Positions 6,208 to 6,574 of a DNA stretch of 6,574 bases are shown in pieces. This DNA is from Syntrophaceae bacterium (GTDB taxonomy: Bacteria; Desulfobacterota; SM23-61). Position 1 is the first letter of the stretch. Every line of letters starts with the position of its first letter. Both the position numbers and the translations under genes were made by a program. The stretch spans positions 11,459 to 18,032 of the forward strand of contig PMCE01000049.1 in NCBI GenBank assembly GCA_003154025.1, read 5' to 3'. The notes below the pieces were generated by a model, which had not been told where the DNA came from, did not search any database, and was given only the letters and a program-made list of their open reading frames with translations.

Positions 6208-6270
6208 GACCCATACCCCACGGAATGATGGAAGAAATGCAAATCATAGGGGAAAAATGCCGGAGATTCC

Positions 6271-6574
6271 ATGCATGAGCTATCGGTGACCCAAAGTATC
6301 CTGGAAATATCCCTGGAATACGCCCAGCGAAACCAGGCCAACCAGATCGTGGCCATTCATTTGCAGGTCGGCGAAGTGACCGATTTCGATGACGAATGGA
6401 TCCAGAGGTACTTCGACTTCGTCAGCAAAGGGACCCTCGCCGAGGGAGCCCGACTGCGCATAACCCGAACTCCAGCCAAGCTGCAGTGTCGGGCCTGTTC
6501 TTTCGTTTTTCCCCTGGACAGGTCCACTTGGAACAGCCAGTGCCCTTCCTGCCAGAGTAAAGATACCGAGCTCA
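6271..6574 (+). CDS. hypA: HypA, [NiFe]-hydrogenase nickel-incorporation protein, 3' end cut
   Basis: The first 101 residues are present and the frame is still open at the window end; HypA is usually about 110-120 residues, so little is missing. It begins MHELSVTQSI, the family hallmark, in which the N-terminal Met and His2 form the nickel site. The zinc site is visible as CRAC (Cys73, Cys76) and CPSC (Cys91, Cys94), separated by 14 residues. HypA works with HypB to deliver nickel to the large subunit of [NiFe]-hydrogenases, and in some species to urease, in the cytosol. GGAG at 6262-6265 sits 5 bases before the ATG. The segment DFDDEWIQRYFDFVSKGT (38-55) replaces the SGVEPEAL type seen in E. 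coli HypA. Other hyp or hydrogenase genes probably follow to the right. Confidence 0.93.
   Translation, partial: MHELSVTQSILEISLEYAQRNQANQIVAIHLQVGEVTDFDDEWIQRYFDFVSKGTLAEGARLRITRTPAKLQCRACSFVFPLDRSTWNSQCPSCQSKDTEL

Larger units (their letters stand above)
6068..6270. promoter_or_regulatory. Divergent promoter region, ClpX-like / hypA
   Basis: This 203-base AT-rich gap separates divergent genes. For the minus-strand chaperone unit, CTGGCA (6137 to 6132) and TATAAT (6113 to 6108) are spaced by 18 bases; the -10 is perfect and the -35 matches 4 of 6. For hypA, TTGATT (6179-6184) and TTTAAT (6202-6207) are spaced by 17 bases, matching 4 and 5 of 6. No CIRCE inverted repeat and no RpoH-type CCCCAT -10 was seen, so heat-shock control is not evident from sequence. 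Confidence 0.5.

Noticed and set aside
6068..6270. CIRCE or RpoH-type heat-shock control of the chaperone unit
   Set aside because: No TTAGCACTC-N9-GAGTGCTAA repeat and no CCCCAT-type -10 were found. An ordinary TATAAT promoter is present.

Overview
The window reads as a bacterial chromosome segment, most likely from an anaerobic, hydrogenase-bearing deltaproteobacterium-like lineage (Desulfobacterota / Syntrophobacterales type). That placement is an inference from gene content: a HypA nickel chaperone, a fatty-acid/aromatic-type acyl-CoA dehydrogenase, a MatC/DASS-type dicarboxylate carrier and a zinc-finger-less ClpX-like ATPase. It is not a phylogenetic result. The DNA is moderately GC-rich, which is why long shadow ORFs lie antisense to the real genes. 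No mobile element, CRISPR array, rRNA or tRNA was seen.

Layout, left to right. (1) Bases 1-188 hold the 3' end of a plus-strand gene whose C-terminus resembles a Nudix (ADP-ribose pyrophosphatase-like) hydrolase. (2) Bases 189-516 are a noncoding gap with one GC-rich hairpin. (3) Bases 517-1779 (+) encode a complete 420-residue integral-membrane carrier of the DASS/MatC ion-transporter type, with a strong ribosome binding site. (4) A short convergent gap with two mutually exclusive G/C hairpins separates it from an acyl-CoA dehydrogenase on the minus strand (preferred span 1858-3015). (5) Bases 3016-3336 are an unusually structured noncoding region. It holds a perfect 28-bp palindrome, a 9-bp GC hairpin, a 7-bp long-loop stem and a duplicated 8-mer. 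(6) Bases 3337-6067 (-) hold a tight two-gene unit: a ClpX-like AAA+ ATPase followed, after only 4 bases, by a class B (zinc-finger-less) J-domain co-chaperone. (7) Bases 6068-6270 form a divergent promoter region. (8) Bases 6271-6574 (+) begin hypA, cut by the window end.

How the genes may work together. The ClpX-like and J-domain genes look translationally coupled and are the most interesting pair. The ATPase has every motif of a working ClpX motor (Walker A/B, GYVG pore loop, sensor 1, arginine finger, sensor 2) and keeps the IGF loop that ClpX uses to dock ClpP. It lacks the N-terminal zinc domain, has a remodelled and lengthened RKH-loop region, and carries about 170 extra C-terminal residues. 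This suggests a specialised unfoldase whose substrate delivery differs from ClpX, perhaps through the linked J protein and Hsp70 (inference). The carrier and the acyl-CoA dehydrogenase are convergent and so not one transcript; a link through dicarboxylate or acyl-CoA metabolism is possible but unproven. hypA points to a nickel-hydrogenase maturation locus continuing to the right.
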